DNA of 14,475 nucleotides from Nitrososphaerales archaeon (lineage in GTDB: Archaea > Thermoproteota > Nitrososphaeria > Nitrososphaerales > UBA183): contig JASIEW010000116.1 in the NCBI GenBank assembly GCA_030045755.1, forward strand, positions 1-14,475. The letters run 5' to 3'. Numbering within the stretch: position 1 is the first letter of the stretch; each line of letters starts with the position of its first letter. The position numbers were made by a program, and so were the translations under genes. Positions 12,800 to 14,475 of this stretch are shown here, one piece after another. The notes beneath the pieces are model-generated. The model saw nothing but the letters and a program-made list of their open reading frames with translations. It did not search any database and was not told where the DNA came from.

Positions 12800-12814
12800 T
12801 AGGCCTTTGGCCTA
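12800..12814 (-). repeat. Intercistronic hairpin TAGGCC-aaa-GGCCTA
   Basis: Perfect 6-bp arms with a 3-base loop; its first three bases are the S27e stop codon. It ends 31 bases before the aIF2-alpha TTG. Similar in geometry and placement to the hairpin at the gcvT stop. Confidence 0.55.
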
Positions 12815-13009
12815 TCCGAGCTTCTTCACGACGGTGGCCAAGACGATAGACCTTCCTCCCGTGCTCTGAGCGAGCTTCCTTCCGCAGCCCACGCACCCTA
12901 CATCCTTGGATGCGTTTGAGAAGATGATCCTCTCCTCTTGGCAGTCGGGACATTTCACAAGAAGGAACTCGCTCTTCATCTTGGGGATAGGCTCCCTCTC
13001 ACGCTTCAA
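12812..13009 (-). CDS. rps27e: Small ribosomal subunit protein S27e (eS27)
   Basis: A 65-residue zinc-ribbon ribosomal protein of archaeal and eukaryotic small subunits. LKREREPIPKMKSEFLLVKCPDC matches the family opening, C20, C23, C39 and C42 bind zinc (CPDC...CVGC), and KLAQSTGGRSIVLATVV is the usual tail. The frame is open further upstream, but the family start and the overlap fix the start at TTG 13009, which shares bases with the L44e stop (TTGA). The longer reading from 13075 would add 22 non-homologous residues lying inside the L44e gene. Translational coupling to L44e is expected. Confidence 0.93.
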   Translation of the reverse strand: MKREREPIPKMKSEFLLVKCPDCQEERIIFSNASKDVGCVGCGRKLAQSTGGRSIVLATVVKKLG

Positions 13010-13284
13010 GTCGCTATCTCCGCCTTCCTGAGTCTGATTCCATCTCTCATTACCTCTCTGTTGCATTCCTTGCACTTCAGCTTCAGCGTAGCCTTCTTCG
13101 TCGTCTTCGCCGTACGAATGAGTTCAGGGAACTTTTGTCCTCCATATCCTCTCTTTCTTCCCGCCTGACGCCTGGCGCCCCATGAACCAGCGCGCTCCTT
13201 GCCTCTTTTGTACAGAGAGACGGAGTGCGCGGTGTGATGACCACACCACGGACAGTTCGTCCGGATCTCCTTGGGGAACTTCAA
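13006..13284 (-). CDS. rpl44e: Large ribosomal subunit protein L44e (eL42)
   Basis: A 92-residue ribosomal protein located near the E site of the large subunit. The opening MKFPKEIRTNCPWCGHHTAH is the family signature with C11 and C14; the second zinc pair is C71 and C74 (KCKEC). Between them is a basic stretch SWGARRQAGRKRGYGGQKFP, also standard. The TTG at 13284 is placed exactly where other family members begin, with GTGAG a few bases upstream. First gene of the L44e-S27e-aIF2alpha-Nop10 operon, divergent from PCNA across 158 bases. Confidence 0.95.
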   Translation of the reverse strand: MKFPKEIRTNCPWCGHHTAHSVSLYKRGKERAGSWGARRQAGRKRGYGGQKFPELIRTAKTTKKATLKLKCKECNREVMRDGIRLRKAEIAT

Positions 13285-13318
13285 TTTCTCACTTGGAAAC
13301 TTCCCTGCCGTTCTGTTG

Positions 13319-13326
13319 GATTTAAG
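13319..13326 (-). promoter_or_regulatory. TATA-like element of the L44e operon
   Basis: On the minus strand CTTAAATC, preceded by AG, lies about 38 bases before the L44e TTG. This would leave a leader of roughly 10-12 bases that could contain the GTGAG ribosome site. It matches the TTAAA elements seen at other genes here. Confidence 0.4.
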
Positions 13327-13333
13327 CTTGGCT

Positions 13334-13343
13334 CGGAGCTCCG
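13334..13343. repeat. 10-bp perfect palindrome CGGAGCTCCG
   Basis: Lies in the 158-base L44e/PCNA divergent gap, just upstream of the L44e TATA-like element. A candidate operator by position and symmetry only. Confidence 0.35.
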
Positions 13344-13392
13344 TACCAGTCCAACGGAAGTGCAGGAAAGGCGGTCAGTTTCAGGCCCAGAG

Positions 13393-13400
13393 TCACGTGA
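13393..13400. repeat. 8-bp perfect palindrome TCACGTGA
   Basis: About 17 bases upstream of the AATAT element proposed for PCNA. A candidate regulator or BRE-proximal site; chance occurrence cannot be excluded. Confidence 0.3.
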
Positions 13401-13414
13401 GGCGACCCGGGTGT

Positions 13415-13433
13415 TCAATATGGTTATTTACCA
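13415..13433 (+). promoter_or_regulatory. PCNA promoter region
   Basis: An AT-rich island in a GC-rich gap: AATAT (13417-13421) is about 24 bases before the GTG at 13443. It is followed by a small inverted repeat TGGT-tattt-ACCA (13421-13433). No Shine-Dalgarno precedes the GTG, so a leaderless transcript is likely. Confidence 0.35.
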
Positions 13434-13442
13434 AGTTGGCCG

Positions 13443-14210
13443 GTGCCCCTGACCGAGTTGTTCTTCGCCAAGACCACATCAAGCTCAGAGTGGAAGGCAG
13501 TCGCGGCGGCGGTGAAGACCCTCGTAGAAGAGGCGACGTTCGAGGCAACGGGCGAAGGACTCTCTTTCAGGGCAATGGATCCATCCCATGTCGCACTCGT
13601 CGACCTTTCCTGGCCTGTGGTGGCCTTCGAGAAGTACGAATGTGATAAGCCGTTCAAGTTCAGCCTCAGGGTAGAAGACCTGGTCAAACTGGTCGGAAGG
13701 TCCGAAACAAAGGACAGCGTCGAGATATCCTCCACTGCGGAAGATTCCATAATGATGAGGCTGGTGAACGGCTACAAGCGCGAGTTCACTGTTCATCTGC
13801 TTGAGAGCAGCAGCGCGACGGCGCCGCTCCCCAAGCTTGAATTCGACGTCAAAGCAACTCTGACAAAGAGCATCTTCGAGAAAGTGCTCAGCGACATATC
13901 TGTAGTGTCTGACCAAGTCGTAATCTCGGCCTCGAAAGACAAGTTGGCGTTCTCGGGCAAGTCGGACATAGGCCAGGCCTCGATTCAGCTCGAAAAGAGC
14001 GATGCCGACGTCCTCGATCTGCAGGTAGGCGCGGAGAACAAGGCCACCTACTCCATCGACTATCTGGTCAGCATCACGAAGGCCATGGGAGGGGTCTCAG
14101 ACACGCTACTGGCTGAGTTCTCCACGAAGAAGCCTATTCGTCTCGAGTTCAAGCTGAACGAGCAGGGGGCACGCGCCCACTACTTCCTAGCGCCGCGCGT
14201 GAGCGACTGA
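13443..14210 (+). CDS. pcn: DNA polymerase sliding clamp PCNA
   Basis: A 255-residue archaeal PCNA that forms the ring clamp for replicative polymerase, Fen1 and ligase. The N-terminal half includes VEEATFEATGEGLSFRAMDPSHVALVDL, the strong family signature, and a domain-linking region near VHLLESSSATAPLPKLEFD. The C-terminal half has DIGQASIQLEKSD and ends in RAHYFLAPRVSD, the YFLAPR tail close to the PIP-box pocket. GTG 13443 gives the usual few residues before the first strand. Divergent from the L44e operon, an arrangement in keeping with the archaeal association of replication and translation genes. The 3' end overlaps the unknown minus-strand gene by 24 bases. Only one PCNA is seen, so homotrimer versus heterotrimer cannot be judged. 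Confidence 0.97.
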   Translation: MPLTELFFAKTTSSSEWKAVAAAVKTLVEEATFEATGEGLSFRAMDPSHVALVDLSWPVVAFEKYECDKPFKFSLRVEDLVKLVGRSETKDSVEISSTAEDSIMMRLVNGYKREFTVHLLESSSATAPLPKLEFDVKATLTKSIFEKVLSDISVVSDQVVISASKDKLAFSGKSDIGQASIQLEKSDADVLDLQVGAENKATYSIDYLVSITKAMGGVSDTLLAEFSTKKPIRLEFKLNEQGARAHYFLAPRVSD

Positions 14211-14475
14211 CGGGTCTCTTTCGGCACAGAAGTTAGGCCACCAAGCGCCCATGTTGCGCCTGAGTTCGTCAGTGACGCCAGGCTGGAGCTTGAACTTCAG
14301 ATTGAAGCCGGCCTCTCCTTGACTGGGCTTCACGCAGACTGAGTGGACGTTCGCCGTAAACCGAAGGACCGCACTGGGATCAGTTCTCCATCTGTGCTCC
14401 ACCACGCGCAACTCGCTTCGGCGGTGGAACACAGGCGGAACACCGACGATCGCGTTCAGCGCAGTCCTCGACCTG
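14187..14475 (-). CDS. Unrecognised protein, C-terminal part (cut by window edge)
   Basis: The minus-strand frame is open from the right edge down to a TAG at 14189-14187, about 95 residues, overlapping the end of PCNA by 24 bases. It contains alternating strand-like segments (LRVVEHRW, VLRFTANVHSVCV, FNLKFKLQPG) and then DELRRNMGAWWPNFC and a basic tail. Codon third positions are GC-rich, as in neighbouring genes, which supports a real gene. The GTG at 14432 is probably internal because the frame continues beyond it to the edge. I do not recognise the family; the strand-rich character suggests a small beta-rich domain, but nothing firmer can be said. Confidence 0.5.
   Translation of the reverse strand, partial: RSRTALNAIVGVPPVFHRRSELRVVEHRWRTDPSAVLRFTANVHSVCVKPSQGEAGFNLKFKLQPGVTDELRRNMGAWWPNFCAERDPSVAHARR

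Noticed and set aside
13010..13075. Longer S27e reading from 13075
   Set aside because: The extra 22 residues lie in the L44e coding region and do not match the family N-terminus; TTG 13009 fits.
1..14475. CRISPR arrays, IS elements, tRNA or rRNA genes
   Set aside because: No regularly spaced repeats, transposase motifs, terminal repeats or cloverleaf-like segments were seen on either strand by eye.

Overview
The window is archaeal chromosome, with base composition by eye in the high 50s % GC. The evidence is the protein set: XPD/Rad3-type iron-sulfur helicase, archaeal PCNA, L44e, S27e, aIF2-alpha, Nop10 and an AglB/STT3 oligosaccharyltransferase. Promoter-like TTAAA elements sit about 24-38 bases before several starts. 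Gene style and the topoisomerase N-terminus recall TACK/Thermoproteota lineages such as Nitrososphaeria relatives, but that placement is inference only. No mobile element, CRISPR array, tRNA or rRNA was seen. Genes are tightly packed, and four convergent pairs overlap at their 3' ends.

Layout. (1) 1-3648, plus strand: a 5'-truncated thymidylate kinase, a SAMHD1-like HD-domain phosphohydrolase (probable dNTPase) and an XPD-family helicase. (2) 3617-4875: a divergent pair of barely characterised genes. One encodes a two-domain protein whose C-terminal half looks like a YqgF/RuvX (RNase H-fold) nuclease. The other encodes a RecA/RadB-like protein with a Walker-B-like strand but no P-loop. (3) 7762-4859, minus strand: a probable operon of a 58-residue zinc ribbon, a type IA topoisomerase, a 71-residue CxxC...CxxH protein and a three-helix membrane protein. 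(4) 7820-9369, plus strand: glycine-cleavage T and H proteins. (5) 9399-11816, plus strand: AglB. (6) 13284-11813, minus strand: L44e, S27e, aIF2-alpha, Nop10, the classic archaeal translation/ribosome-biogenesis string, with PCNA divergent from it at 13443. (7) The right edge carries the 3' part of an unrecognised minus-strand gene.

Much of the window concerns DNA and its precursors: dTMP phosphorylation, dNTP hydrolysis, a repair helicase, a possible Holliday-junction-type nuclease beside a RecA-like partner, a topoisomerase and the sliding clamp. PCNA next to L44e/S27e/aIF2-alpha/Nop10 fits the known archaeal linkage of replication and translation genes.

Main oddities: (a) the topoisomerase frame runs upstream through its catalytic TOPRIM glutamate to a stop codon without any ATG, GTG or TTG, and one extra base in a G5 run would join it to an upstream ATG/TTG frame. 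(b) Four of the six same-strand intergenic gaps hold a perfect inverted repeat with exactly a 3-base loop. (c) Only 2 of 15 assignable starts are ATG, while 8 are TTG. (d) The uncharacterised nuclease-like/RecA-like divergent pair lies among DNA-processing genes.
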